Shown piece after piece: positions 48,501 through 59,100 of a DNA stretch of 64,000 nucleotides (positions are counted from its first letter, which is position 1; every line of letters starts with the position of its first letter). The DNA is taken from assembly GCA_947568835.1 (NCBI GenBank), contig OX387609.1:9997660-10061659 (forward strand), given 5' to 3'. The notes beneath the pieces were generated by a model. That model was not told the origin of the DNA. It worked only from the letters and a program-made list of their open reading frames with translations, and did not search any database. The position numbers and the translations under genes were made by a program. This DNA comes from Protonemura montana. Taxonomy: Eukaryota; Arthropoda; Insecta; Plecoptera; Nemouridae.

Positions 48501-51492
48501 TATTAATAGGAGCTTATGAGTTATAAATTAGCATCTATTTGCTTAAGTGAATGAGTTTTCAGTTAAATAGGTAATATCCTATAATTAAATCTAGTTTCCC
48601 TACCATTCAATAAAAAATTAAAAAATGAAATTGTCAGTCTTGAATGAAATACTAGATTTTTTTTTTTTTTGTATTTTTCTTGACAAACTGACTTGTCTCT
48701 AATCCTTGCATTCTGTGTCTTGCAGAAGAAGGCAGCCAACTACCCGATGTTTGTGAAGGCTGGCGAGGGTGAACAGGTAAACGACTTTTCTACCTCGTCA
48801 ACTTTCAATCCACGGTTCATTTGCCTGCGAGGAGATTTTCCTCTGTAATTCTATTTCAGAGCTTCGGCGCAGCCTAGTTCCAGCGTTTTCACAAATTTGT
48901 CCGTGCCCTATTAGCAAACATTTTTATGTTCGCTAATAGGGCACGGACAATGTTTATGTTTTATGTATTTTTGTTAATGCAGGTAGAGCTACGTATAGTC
49001 CGAGCATGTTGTTAAAAACTTTTTTGTGTGCGTTGCGTCATGAACCTGCAATGAACACGACCATTTGAGAGCCGTCTTTCCCAACAGTTAGACATTAGAC
49101 TTCGACGGCCGAAGTTTTTCTCATTGCTAGCCAACTATTGAACAGCTTTCCAACAATATGACCCTCATGTTTTCCTGGCACTTTCAGACCAAATTATAGA
49201 AATTTGATTACATCGAAAGTAACCACATGCTTTAATTGTTGTCACAGGAATCTCTTGTTGGTTAATTCCTAAAATATCAATGATGCTGGATTATTTTTAG
49301 CTCCAGATAACAAATTGTCTGCTTCATTTGCATTTCCAACTCAGAAACATTTCAATTTCGCTGCGTGTGATTAGCGGTTGCCATGACAATTTTTTGAAGT
49401 CTCATTTTAACTCGGTTGAAGTTTTGGTAAAGACTATTGTCCGGGGTCATCTTGCGACCTCCATTAACCTCATGTCCCAAAGCAGTGGCAACCAGCTGCA
49501 AAGCCGGCCGCCAAACCGGCAGAACGCGCCAAGAACGCCCCGTTCCGTCGCGTTCGAGACGAAGACGTCGAGATCGACTACCGCATGCGCGACAACTCTT
49601 TCGACGCCAAGGTAACGGTCGTGACGGTGGGCCGGCTCGCGGATCGGACAAGGCATCTCATGAACGCGACTTTTTAACTCGAGGTCGGGCGGACAAGTGT
49701 TGGACGTGGAGAGATTGGTTGTGAACAGGGCGGACTAACATCACTAGGGTTTACTGAAACACAATCTTCCGAATTTAGGCAAGGCATTTTGTCAACTTCA
49801 GAGTAAAGAGGCTGGACGTTGTGAAACATGATTGTTGATAGTAACCCATTTTACGGATCTGCTCAAATAAGAATGAAATTATGTCCTCAAGTCCAGGTCA
49901 GCGTAGCAGTTTTTAATATGTTGCTATCTAACTGATGCTCCAAGCCTTACCAAAAGTTCTTCTACAATTTGAAGAAGTAAGCACAACAAGATTAAAAGGA
50001 TTATTGTGAATAGGGGTAAAAAGTTCTAGGCCTCAGTTGCTAGCTCTTCAAATGTACAAATAGTATCTCTGATGCTCTGATACTGAGCTTGTAGCCTATT
50101 CGCTGTAGACAAAGTGTCGTAGGGTTTCAATTAAATTAAACCAACTAATAGCCAACCTGCGATCAATCTCTCCTCTGACGCTTGTCCTCCTCCCGACGAT
50201 TCTCCATTGTCTTGCAGGCCGGCGCAGTCTCGACGCCGCCAGTCACAAAACCGCCAGCGTTTCATGTGAATGCCGAGTCTGATTCGTGTGCTTTCCCTTC
50301 GATCCTAGGGCGGTGACAAGGAGGCGGATGAAAAACCCAATCCGTGGCAGAACCGCAACTCCGGAGGCTCCCGCGGCGGAAACAGGGGTGGTGGTTTCCG
50401 GGGACGCGACAGCGGCGGAGAGGGGGGAAACCGCGGAAGGGGAGGTGGTTTCCGAGGGCGTGACAGCGGCGGCGAGGGGGGATACCGCGGGAGGGGAGGT
50501 GGTTTCCGTGGGCGGGACGGCGATGGCGGTGGTTCTAGAGGCCGAGGAGGCTTTAACAGGGACGGAGAGGGAGGTGGAGGATTCCGCGGTGGTAGGGGTG
50601 GGTTCAGAGGCAGAGGTGACTCCGATGGTGGTGGATTCAGAGGAAGGGGAGGAGGTCGGGGCTTTGGAGGGAGGGGCGGGTTTGACAAGCCGGCGTTTGG
50701 GAGCACAGAGGGGAAGAAGATTAAGTTTGACGACTAGACAATGATAAAGGTTGGTGGAATTTTATTAGTTTAATTTTTATCGTGTGTCAAGAAAGGACAC
50801 CTTGTCTTCAAGCAGATAGAAATTCGTTCTTAATAATTAAATCTTGATTAACTCCAATTTGACGCTGGATGCTATGTACATTTATTGGAAATCTTATTTA
50901 CTATATATATATTAATTTAATTGATTATAAATCTTGTTTGGGCATCAATTTTTGAAACGGTAGTAGTGGTCATAATAATAAAAATACCACTCACATTGCA
51001 AGCATTTGCGATTTTTAATTCTTCACAGTTAGGACGGTAAATCTGGTATTTTATTTTATTTCTAGTGTTTCTTATAAGAAAATACTATGTGCATTGCTAG
51101 CATTTGCAATTTATGTCTAATTTTTTGGCATTTTTTGGTCTTCTGAAATGTCTGTCAGAAGTTAGAATGGGGAGTTCCTTAGTTGGTGCTATGCACATCA
51201 CTTTTTTAATCTCGTAAAATTATTAATTAACACCCAAGCATCTGATCAGTGGGGGTTTCTTAACTGCTATTTAATCTATACTAGAATTGTAGGTGTCACG
51301 TTCTCGCTAACCCATCTTCCCCTATGCTTTCCGCAGAAGGGCGCGCGAGGATCGTGGGGCGAGCAGGCCAGCCGCGACCTGATCAAGGTCCGTGGGAAAG
51401 ATTTCCGCCACGAGAAGACTAAGAAGAAGCGCGGAAGTTACCGCGGCGGCGAGATCGACATGGGTGTCAACTCGATCAAGTTCGCCGACTGA
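42596..51492 (+). CDS. NOLC1: Nucleolar phosphoprotein Nopp140 (NOLC1), canonical C-terminus
   Basis: Nopp140 is a nucleolar and Cajal-body chaperone of C/D and H/ACA snoRNPs. Exons: 42596-42697, 43045-43165, 43245-43856, 44122-44334, 47349-47489, 48152-48288, 48726-48776, 49486-49611, then 51337-51492. The total is 1659 nt, 552 aa. The N-terminus (SLVYDYLLKANEQLAKTF) is the LisH-type start. The middle has alternating basic Lys/Ala/Pro linkers and Ser/Asp/Glu CK2-type blocks (KKESSSSEESSSDE style). The C-terminus is the SRP40 domain: APFRRVRDEDVEIDYRMRDN, FDAK, then HEKTKKKRGSYRGG and VNSIKFAD, very close to human. Human NOLC1 is about 700 aa, so this is a shorter form with fewer acidic blocks. 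Two introns carry eight candidate C/D snoRNAs. Confidence 0.93.
44918..44999 (+). ncRNA. Box C/D snoRNA candidate, family A copy 1
   Basis: It has a perfect terminal stem GGTTCC / GGAACC, box C ATGATGA at 44926-44932 and box D CTGA at 44989-44992. The 82-nt length is typical. Guide region before box D: ACTACCACTCACTT. It is on the host strand in the Nopp140 intron 44335-47348. The target was not identified. Confidence 0.75.
45192..45267 (+). ncRNA. Box C/D snoRNA candidate, family A copy 2
   Basis: Box C ATGATGA at 45197-45203, box D CTGA at 45260-45263, short stem TCCA/TGGA. The guide before box D is identical to copy 1, while the flanks have diverged. Confidence 0.65.
45655..45735 (+). ncRNA. 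Box C/D snoRNA candidate, family A copy 3
   Basis: Terminal stem TTTCC/GGAAA, box C ATGATGA at 45663-45669, box D CTGA at 45726-45729. The guide before box D is identical to copies 1 and 2. The stem is kept by compensatory change relative to copy 1 (GGTTCC/GGAACC). Confidence 0.72.
45828..45968 (+). ncRNA. Possible H/ACA snoRNA
   Basis: The first hairpin has a 10-bp lower stem (GGCACT-c-TGCG with CGCAAGTGCC). The H box AGATGA (ANANNA pattern) follows directly at 45889-45894. A second hairpin has TCCTAAG/CTTAGGA at 45905-45911 and 45946-45952. ACA follows at 45964-45966, 3 nt before the proposed end. The second lower stem is weak, and a competing pairing (CTTTGGCTT with AAGCCAAAG) exists, so this is tentative. 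Confidence 0.35.
46423..46502 (+). ncRNA. Box C/D snoRNA candidate, family C copy 1
   Basis: Terminal stem AGTTC/GAACT, box C ATGATGA at 46430-46436, D' CTGA at 46464-46467, box D CTGA at 46493-46496. The region before D' (TTGATAGGAATTGCCGA) is shared with copy 2 and resembles, with two mismatches, the complement of the conserved 28S segment GUCGGCUCUUCCUAUCA. Confidence 0.7.
46704..46782 (+). ncRNA. Box C/D snoRNA candidate, family D
   Basis: An 8-bp terminal stem GCGTTCCC/GGGAATGC (one G-U pair) encloses a slightly off-consensus box C (ATGATGT, 46713-46719) and box D CTGA (46771-46774). It is 79 nt long. Possible C' GTGATTT near 46741. Guide before D: TTGTCACTACCA. Target unknown. Confidence 0.6.
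46984..47067 (+). ncRNA. Box C/D snoRNA, family B copy 1, likely 28S guide
   Basis: Terminal stem TGGC/GCCA, box C ATGATGA at 46991-46997, box D CTGA at 47058-47061, C'-like TGATGGC. Before box D is TGTTTCAAGACGAGT. Its first 12 nt are a perfect complement of the conserved 28S rRNA CGUCUUGAAACA, and two of the next three also pair. The fifth base upstream of box D pairs with the G of CCCGUCUUG, which is the predicted 2'-O-methylation site. Confidence 0.85.
47186..47265 (+). ncRNA. Box C/D snoRNA candidate, family C copy 2
   Basis: Stem CCAA/TTGG, box C GTGATGA at 47191-47197, D' CTGA around 47224-47227, box D CTGA at 47253-47256. It shares the D' guide with copy 1 but has a different guide before box D. 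It lies 83 nt upstream of the exon at 47349, the usual spacing for intronic snoRNAs. Confidence 0.7.
47733..47815 (+). ncRNA. Box C/D snoRNA, family B copy 2, likely 28S guide
   Basis: It is almost identical to copy 1 but in the next intron (47490-48151): box C ATGATGA at 47739-47745, box D CTGA at 47806-47809. The same TGTTTCAAGACG guide next to box D is kept intact, while bases outside the boxes and guide differ. Confidence 0.85.
48897..48950. repeat. 54-bp perfect-type hairpin in Nopp140 intron
   Basis: The arms 48897-48921 and 48926-48950 (TTGTCCGTGCCCTATTAGC core) are reverse complements with one mismatch around a TTTT loop. The loop is too short for a standard pre-miRNA. It is more likely a recent palindromic insertion. 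Confidence 0.75.
50220..50267 (+). CDS. NOLC1: Possible 16-codon cassette exon of Nopp140
   Basis: A strong acceptor (pyrimidine-rich tract ending TTGTCTTGCAG) opens a phase-0 segment AGAVSTPPVTKPPAFH that ends at a GTGAAT donor. It is 48 nt, so inclusion before the canonical last exon keeps frame. Without that donor, reading runs to an in-frame TGA just inside the RGG exon. Its use is unproven. Confidence 0.35.
50309..50737 (+). CDS. NOLC1: Alternative last exon of Nopp140: RGG isoform tail
   Basis: An exon starting after the acceptor TCGATCCTAG joins in phase 0 to the exon ending at 49611 (FDAK). It runs 142 codons to TAG 50735-50737, giving a 643-aa isoform. The tail is built from repeats such as GGGFRGRDSGGEGG and GGRGFGGRGGFDK and ends EGKKIKFDD. 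Drosophila Nopp140 is known to be spliced into a canonical and an RGG form, and this layout is the same: the RGG exon lies upstream of the canonical last exon. RGG tails bind RNA and are arginine-methylated. Which form dominates cannot be told from sequence. Confidence 0.85.
   Translation, partial: GGDKEADEKPNPWQNRNSGGSRGGNRGGGFRGRDSGGEGGNRGRGGGFRGRDSGGEGGYRGRGGGFRGRDGDGGGSRGRGGFNRDGEGGGGFRGGRGGFRGRGDSDGGGFRGRGGGRGFGGRGGFDKPAFGSTEGKKIKFDD
50935..51120 (+). repeat. Family 1 SINE tail fragments
   Basis: TTTGGGCATCAATTTTTGAA, then ATAAAAATACC and CACATTGCAAGCATTTGCGA, match the tail of the family 1 SINEs. A second tail (GCATTGCTAGCATTTGCAAT) follows near 51090. It lies between the two alternative Nopp140 last exons. 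Confidence 0.5.
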
Positions 51493-52339
51493 GTCCCATC
51501 GATAACCTTGCGTGCTTGCTACCACAAAGACTTAAATGATGTCTGGAACTCGGGGCTGTCCAGACGCTTGGACCGCGTTTTTTCGAGATTCTATTTCGAT
51601 TCTATATTTGATTTGTTTATATTCTGGATGATGAGAGATTTGGCAGAGCTTTAACGTTAACCTCTGTTATTCTTTTTTCTGGATGTTAAAACTGAGAAGT
51701 GTTGCCAATCAATCTGAATTTCCAAGCTTAACTGATGATTTCGTTACGACTACTACACTATAGTTAGGCATTGGAATTTCTTTCCTCAAACTTTGGTCTG
51801 AAAAGCAACCGTACCTTTTTGGCAATATCCTTGCCTTTGTTATTGGTCGCTTGCGACGAGAACCAATTTTGGGGATTGGTAATTTTTATATGAAAATCTT
51901 TGCGTCTTTCTTCCACTCGGCGTGAATGTTCTCTGCTTTGACCTCGATTTCTAACCTTACATCTAAGTAACGAATCTTCGCAATCAACCGGTTAAATTCC
52001 TTCGGTTTGGGCGGCCCCTCTTGAATGTACCCATGGAGAGATGTTGGGTTATATTTTTTATTCGACGGAGCTACGTGAAGTTAGCCGTGTGTTTTGTGTT
52101 TAGTATTAAGGCGATCGTTCAGTTCTAAATGTTTTCGTCGTCGCTAATATTTTATTCCTCTCGTTCGTTTTGCTAAGATGGCGTTCTCAGATTGTTTTTG
52201 GCCATTTTTTTAAATGGATTCTTTGTGAAATTGTTGGCGTGTGACGAGAGTACTTTATATTACGTTGGCCGATACCCACTTTCTTGATCCTTTATTGTGG
52301 GATTTATGAAAATATTGAATGAAATACACAGCTTGCCTG

Positions 52340-52345
52340 AATAAA
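52340..52345 (+). terminator. Nopp140 poly(A) signal
   Basis: AATAAA about 850 bases after the canonical Nopp140 stop. It is the clearest signal on this strand before the convergent ADAMTS gene. Confidence 0.5.
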
Positions 52346-52808
52346 CATGTGTCTAACTATGTTACCATTCCTGACCTTCATTTTTTCTTCATTTCCTTGT
52401 GGCTAGTATTTACTGTTCACCTAGGTAGTAAACCCTCCAATATACCTGCGTTAACGTAAGAATTCATATCTCTGCACCTCCAAAACTGCCAATATTAAGG
52501 GCTACCGAGCAATGCGTCATATTTTTGTGTTTAAGTTTGCTGCGGAAAAAGCCAATTTTTCAATATATTCTTTGTTTTGTCCTTAGCAATGGATCGTGGT
52601 TTTGTTATGTTTTATTGGGTTTGGTGTTCAGCTGGAATGCTATACCGTAGAAAAAGGACTGGGTTGCTATACCTTTTAAGAGCTATTGAGCCGTTGGCAG
52701 CATTGGAAAAAGGTTGTTTATACATTTTTTTTATTAGGTACCTAACGTAACCTATTACACGTATTACCGTATTACCGTTGAGTGTGCACTGACCAATCTC
52801 TCTGAACA

Positions 52809-52862
52809 TTGGTCACCCATCCAATACATAACCCAGCGTATTATTGTTGATCGCTGATCCCA
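52809..52862 (-). repeat. 5S rRNA-like fragment
   Basis: On the minus strand it reads GATCAGCGATCAACAATAAT, TGGGTTATGTATTGGATGGG, TGACC, recalling the 5S internal region with GGATGGG. It is more diverged than the copy at 15985. Probably a 5S-derived repeat. Confidence 0.45.
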
Positions 52863-53109
52863 CACCAAGCTATTCCATTCTCATTTTCAAGAAGTTCGTG
52901 GAATCAAATAATCGTTGTCGAATTAAGGTTTTTTTTATGTTCATTGTATGACCACACAGTGTACAAAAAAACGTCTGACGATTACAATTATGGATATTAA
53001 CAATTAAAAAATGATCTGCATCCTTCATAGTAAATTAGCAAATATCACTTAATTCTGCTTTCAGCAGTAAATATTTCAGCAAACCTGCTGACTCCTCTGG
53101 TCTCCAAAG

Positions 53110-56100
53110 TCACCCCTTGTGCTTCCCAGCTTCCAGCTCTTTCCTGATCTTCAGCGCTTCATCCCCGTGATAGACTTTCTTGTGCCTGGTGTCTACTTGT
53201 TCCTGTGGCATCTGGTCTCCCATCTCCTCTTCCCCTTCATCTGACAGCTTGTGTGTGGCCCCGCTGTTTCCCTCACCAGATCCCTTTCCACTGATTTTAA
53301 CCACGCTTACAGGGACCTCAATCAACTCCACGTCTTCAGAGGACAACTTGTCTTCAACCAACACAGAAGCAGTCAAATTTGCACACGCACTGAACTTACT
53401 TTCCGAATTTTCAGCGGCTACTGTTTCTTGTACGGTTAAACCATTTTGCGCTTTCTGCGATTTTAATCTAGGGACCTTTGGCAAGTTCGTCAACATGTTT
53501 TTAATTGACGTTTTGGGCAAACTGGTATTGCCTTTGATCGGAACATCAATGAGCTCAGTTTTATTCTTTTTAGCTAGAAAGTTAGGTAGCATGTTCTTAA
53601 GCTTTGCAAACCCTCTTGGCTTCGTTGCCTCCGAATTGTTTTTTTCTGCTTCTTTCTCAAAGATTGCCTCTGTATCTTTGATTTCTTTCTCTTTTGGCTC
53701 TTTCGCTTTTGTCTCCGATTCATCTTCACTCGTAATAGTCTCTTTCCCCACTTTTTTTGTTGCTTCTTCTGGTTTGACAGGAATCTCCTCCTGTTCTTCA
53801 TCTCGTTTTATCCTAGAGGCACGTGAGCCCTTATGATTTTTTAGATCAAAGATTTGGTCATCAAAACCAAACTGGCTGCAGTTAATAGCTTTGTAGAGCT
53901 TTCTTCCGCACAACGGCCGAATTTCGCTAGGAATTGTCGTCTTTACTGTTGATGTCGTTGTCTCTGCCATTGTTGTTGTCTTCGTCGTTGTCGTCGTGGA
54001 TGGACAGCTGGTGGTGGTTTTGTGATATCGGTGGTTAGGTCCACGAAACAGGGTCTTGCTGGCATCTTTCTTGACTCTGCGTTCTATAGGACCAGTCCGA
54101 GGGAAGAAAAAGCGTTCCTCTGAATGGTTCATGCTAATGTTGGAGAAGGGGACGTTGCTCTTAAGATGCCGGGTGTAGATGGTCGGGAGTAGCTCTTCTG
54201 AAACAGATTGTATTTTGAATCTTGTATTATGAAGTGTAACTTGGCCAAAATGTCCACTTGACTTCAATGTTTTCAGATCTTTTATAAATCCTACTAGATA
54301 TGGCACATTTAAGGTAGGGAAGTAGAAATATCAAAGACAAAATACATAATAAACTCAAATTAGTGTACAAACTACAATGACTATTGTAAATGGATTTGTA
54401 TACCATTTCATTATACCAATTAAATTTCCCTAGAATCCTGTTGAAAATGATGAACCCAGACACTTTTCACTGTGTTATTGAACTTAACACCTGACTTTCT
54501 ACATTGCTGAACGATTTGCTTTTGTTACCGGATTTAACACACTAGTCTAGTCATAGTCAGTCTAGTCATGAATCACTTTGTTGGTGCTTACAAACATGGC
54601 CAGCTTAACGTCATGACATCCTAGTGTCCCACCTACCGGCTTCAACATGTCTGCGTTGCTTCTTGCCCTTTGCGTTGCATGCCCGGACCCTAGCTGGTTT
54701 CTTCGCGCCATGACACGCCACCTCTGGTTCCTCTACGTCATCTCTGTCTATGCGGGCCGCTTGCCGCCGGCACGCTACCACGCGGCGCTGGCTGCCGAAA
54801 GCATCACACGGACCCCAAGACTCGGTAACCCAGCGCACGGGGCACGCCTCGGTCGCACACGTCTGGGGCCCGGATTAGCAGTTACACTAAAATTGTTCTT
54901 TGAAAATCTTGCTTTGCCCTGTGAAATGCAACTGATACGCAGCGTGATTTTACGTGCTTTTCCTGTTGTTTGGAAGGTATTTTGCTTCCTAGCTTTCCAA
55001 AAAGCTCGGGAGAAGTTCCACAAATTTAAACTCCGAAGAAGTTAAAAACCAACAGAACGATTGGTGTTAAATTTAGTAAAAGTTCTTTTTAAGTGTATAT
55101 TTTTGAAAATTTGTGGTAAAAAGGCTTTTATTGTGAATGCATGCACAGAAATCAAATGCTGTCTTTCTAACACACTCTCACCATGCTTCTTCCATGGTAA
55201 GAATGCAACTCTTGGTAAATTTGGCTTCAAAATAGCATCTTAAGGTGAAGCGATTCATGTCACCTGTGTCTTTGGCGTTGGCCGCTCCATCGTTTGACAA
55301 AACGACCGGCTCACTTCACCGGCCTCGGTTTCTACGCAGCGAGCTCGAGCCATACGACTGCCACCCCCACAACGCACGGAGCACGCACCCCAGCCTAGGA
55401 ACTCCCACGCAAACCGTGGTAGGTAGGTGGCGTTGGCGGCTGCGATCGCAAAGCTGTACGAGACCCGTGCGTGGTGGAATTTGCCTCCGTCGCTGACCAT
55501 GCGTAGGGAGAGCGCCAGTGAAGTCGGGCCTGCGGTAATTACTCAGGTTTGGGGATATTTTGAATGATGTATTGAGTAGGTTTAGGTCATCTGAATTTTT
55601 GTATATTACATAAGGAAAATTTTGGTATTTCTTTCTCGGTTGCTTAGAACCCTGCTAACCCTTGGTGATAAACTAGAATTGTTGAGTACGTAGGTACATG
55701 AGTATGTACACACTCAACGCTATAACCCAGGGTGAACATTTGACAGACCAGTGCGCTTTAATCACAATCATACCAGCGATGACGACCTCCCCACGGTATG
55801 GTTCGGGATGCGAGTACACCCCTCTCACGGTACCCACAGCGAATTCTCCGTCGGCGTTGTCGCTTACGCCATCATTTAGGTAGAACTTGCGTCCATCCTC
55901 GCTGGCCACTGCAAGCGTGACCAGAGGGGTCGGCTTGGACAGTGACATGCGTACGTTGCGAGCTCCTCGTGGCACTTTGGTTATCAGCCAAGTCTTGAGA
56001 GTCGGGCTGTGGCGATTGCTGCTGGTGTCTGATGACTCTGTGGAGGCAGACAGTAACGCATATAGTGATAACGCATCTAACATCGACGTGAAATTAATAC

Positions 56101-59100
56101 CTGCCATATGCCAGGGCATAAACGGTAGTTTGTAGGTGTCATTCTGTCGTGAAATATCATAACAGGCACATACACACTAATGCACAATGTAGTATTGCAA
56201 AGCTCTAGTTTATAACACATTGAAATTATTGTGAATTTCAAATAATTCTAAAACTATTTAACTAGTTTTTCTGAAATACGCAAACTCAAAAATGTGATCT
56301 GCAAATTTGGATAAAATTAGAGCAGGCGTTTGGCCACTAGAGCGCGAACAAACTCTGAAGTACTTTTTTTATTAAGGGAATGTCATATATATAATTTTGC
56401 CCCAGACATTGTCCTAGTGAGTATCTCTGATCCCATTGCCCAAGATCACCTCCAAGCATCTTTTATGTCTCCCGCCACTCACCGTTATTCTTGAACGTTC
56501 CGGCAACTACCCTGCATTGCGTCCCATCTCCCCGACACACGCCGCACCGGTCGATGATGGCCCCTGACTCGATCTGCCAGTCGCAGCCAACCTCCCGGCA
56601 CCGACCCCCCACGCACATGTCCCTCGTGCCGGAACGGCAGGGGGTCCCGTCCACAACGCGCGGCCGCAGGGTCTTGTGGCGACCAGACTCATTAATGCAC
56701 AGCAATGCACAGCGGTCGTGCGGTCCATGGGGGCGGTGAGAGACCCAATGGTGGCGCGTCTGCGGTGGAACCAATCCCGAGGTAACGGCAAATTGATTGG
56801 CCATCACTGAATGACAGGTTAGCATGGTATTACAGGAAGCCGAGGGTGAACACGGTTGTTGGCATGCAGCTTGCCCCTGTCCAACTTGACCCTGTCCTGT
56901 CGCTTTGACACACTATGTTGGCTGCTCCTGTCCAACAGCACCAAGGACCGGCCACCGCTTAGCCTTGTCTCTTTGACACACTGTGTTGGCTGCTCCTGTC
57001 CAACAGCACCAAGGACCGGCCACCGCTTAGCGTTGTCCCTTTGACACTCTGTGCTGGAGCTGTCCCTGCAATTGCCAAACGCTGACACCCCCTCACCCCG
57101 CTGAAGGTCTTGGAGTTGAACTGGGCGCACTGTCTGTCGCGGAAGGTGGTGGTCGCGTTACAGGAAGCCGGGTTGCAGGTCTGGTATTGCTTGCGCTCAC
57201 CCAGACAGAAACGACCTCGCTCCCTTGGCACTGGCCGGTCGCAGTTGCGTTCCTGTCGATCAAGGGGAGGCATTGGGTAAAGCTTGCCCCTGCTCTATCA
57301 CCTGTATGCATTGTGCAAAAGCCAGGCAAGATTCGCACGTGTGGGGAATTGTAGGTACCTGGTAGGAGACGCCACCCCCACAGGATCGCGAGCAGGAGGA
57401 CCAAGGACTCCACTCGCCCCAACCCCCGTCCACCGCCCCCGGCCGCCGTCCCGCCTCCACGCACTTCCGGTCGTAGCACCATCTAAAAGCAAAAAAAAAA
57501 CAAAAATGGCACTTAGTACTATGAGTATGACCAAAGACTATAGATTGGGTATGACCCTGCCAGGCCAGGGTAGTTTCATCATCAACCTGTCACTAACCGA
57601 CAACCAATAAACCAGTGGTACAGGGACAGCGCCAACACAGTGTGTCAAAGGGACAAGACTAAGCGGTGGCCGGTCCTTGGTGCTGTTGGACAGGAGCAGC
57701 CAACACAGTGTGGCAAAGGGACAAGGCCAAGCGGTGGCCGGTCCTTGGTGCTGTTGGACAGAAGCAGCCAACACAGTGTGTCAAAGGGACAAGGCTAAAC
57801 GGTGGCCGGTCCTTGGTGCTGTTGGACAGGAGCAGCCAACACAGTGTGTCAAAGTGACAAGGCTAAGCGGTGGCTGGTCCTTGGTGCTGTTGCCAATGAG
57901 CTGGCTTTGTCCACCGCCTGATTTCGAGAGGTCAACCTACTTGTTGGAGCCACAGGTCGTCCCGTCGGCGGCCGGATCGCCACGACTGTAGCACGCCGCC
58001 TTCCCCTGAGGTCGGCAGAAGAGGGTGGCGCAAAATATGTCGCCTTGCACATGACACGGCTCTGCGCCGGCACCAAACGCCAGCTGGCACTGGTAGGTGG
58101 CGTCGTACATAGCCCCGGCCAACATCTCGCTGAGGGCTGCAACCGGTTCAAGGTGAGAAGTAATTAGCTGCTGAATTTGGGGTTTCCGAGTGGTAATACT
58201 ATTGAGTTAACGCGAGTTGCTTAATAATGTGTACCAACTTGATGAAGAACACTGCGAGAATAATCCACGCGGATATTTACGTGTACAAGTCGAAATTTTA
58301 CATTCAATTTTAACACTTTGGTTGTTAGAATGGCGAAGTAGTTCACAGCCGCGATCTGTTAGTTATGTAGTTGACAATTTTGCTCTGTTTTGATTGACTT
58401 TTGGTCCCAAAAAGACCAGGGACAACCCTTGTTTCACCCACCCTTACTATAACGTTGTGATGAACTGCCCGATGCCTGACACGGGTTTCTTGTTCGTTGA
58501 CACCTTCAAAGGGATCTGCAAAGTTTTAGTGACTTTACCGTAGTGGAATTCTATCATAAGTTTCTAGACACCCATTAAAATATGCTTTGTAACTTAGGGC
58601 TGTCCATTTGCATATTTTTGCTAGCAGCTCGGCGATACGTAAGCCTTTCTTTCTTGATATACATGACCAAGCTATACTTAAGATCAACTCCAAACACCAA
58701 TTGGTGTGCAAATAGGATCAAGATCTTGCTCGAAGCCCCTCATTCAGTTTCTGGGCCCAACTTTACAGACAAGCTCTGAAAAAAAACTGTTCGGAAACGT
58801 CAACGTGGCGGCCCAAGTAAGTAAAATACTTTACAAAACGACCCACTAAATCGATAAACAAACTCGACCCACGAAAGTTGTGATCGACGGGTGCATTAAG
58901 GAGACAGTCTCCTTGCCCAGCGTCGAATAGTTCTGCCACCGCAGCGCTGCTGCACATGGACCAGTCCGTGGTGTGGAATCGAATGCCCGGCGCCATTACG
59001 TGGTTGGAGCCATCGGGAGCTGTCGGAGAACATCCGTTTACTTCCTTCTGGTCGTGCGGGCATCCTGCGACGAAAATGTAATGAAGTGACTCACTTGTAG

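Larger units (their letters stand above)
51493..53109. other. Nopp140 3' UTR and spacer to ADAMTS
   Basis: No gene is seen. Nopp140 probably ends after the AATAAA at 52340-52345. The ADAMTS 3' UTR comes in from the right. A 5S-like fragment lies at 52809-52862. Confidence 0.5.

Noticed and set aside
50305..50706. Proline-rich minus-strand ORF
   Set aside because: Antisense of the RGG exon; GGN codons read as Pro on the other strand.
53180..53836. 218-codon plus-strand ORF
   Set aside because: Antisense to the last ADAMTS exon, whose phase and splice site are consistent; no recognisable domain.
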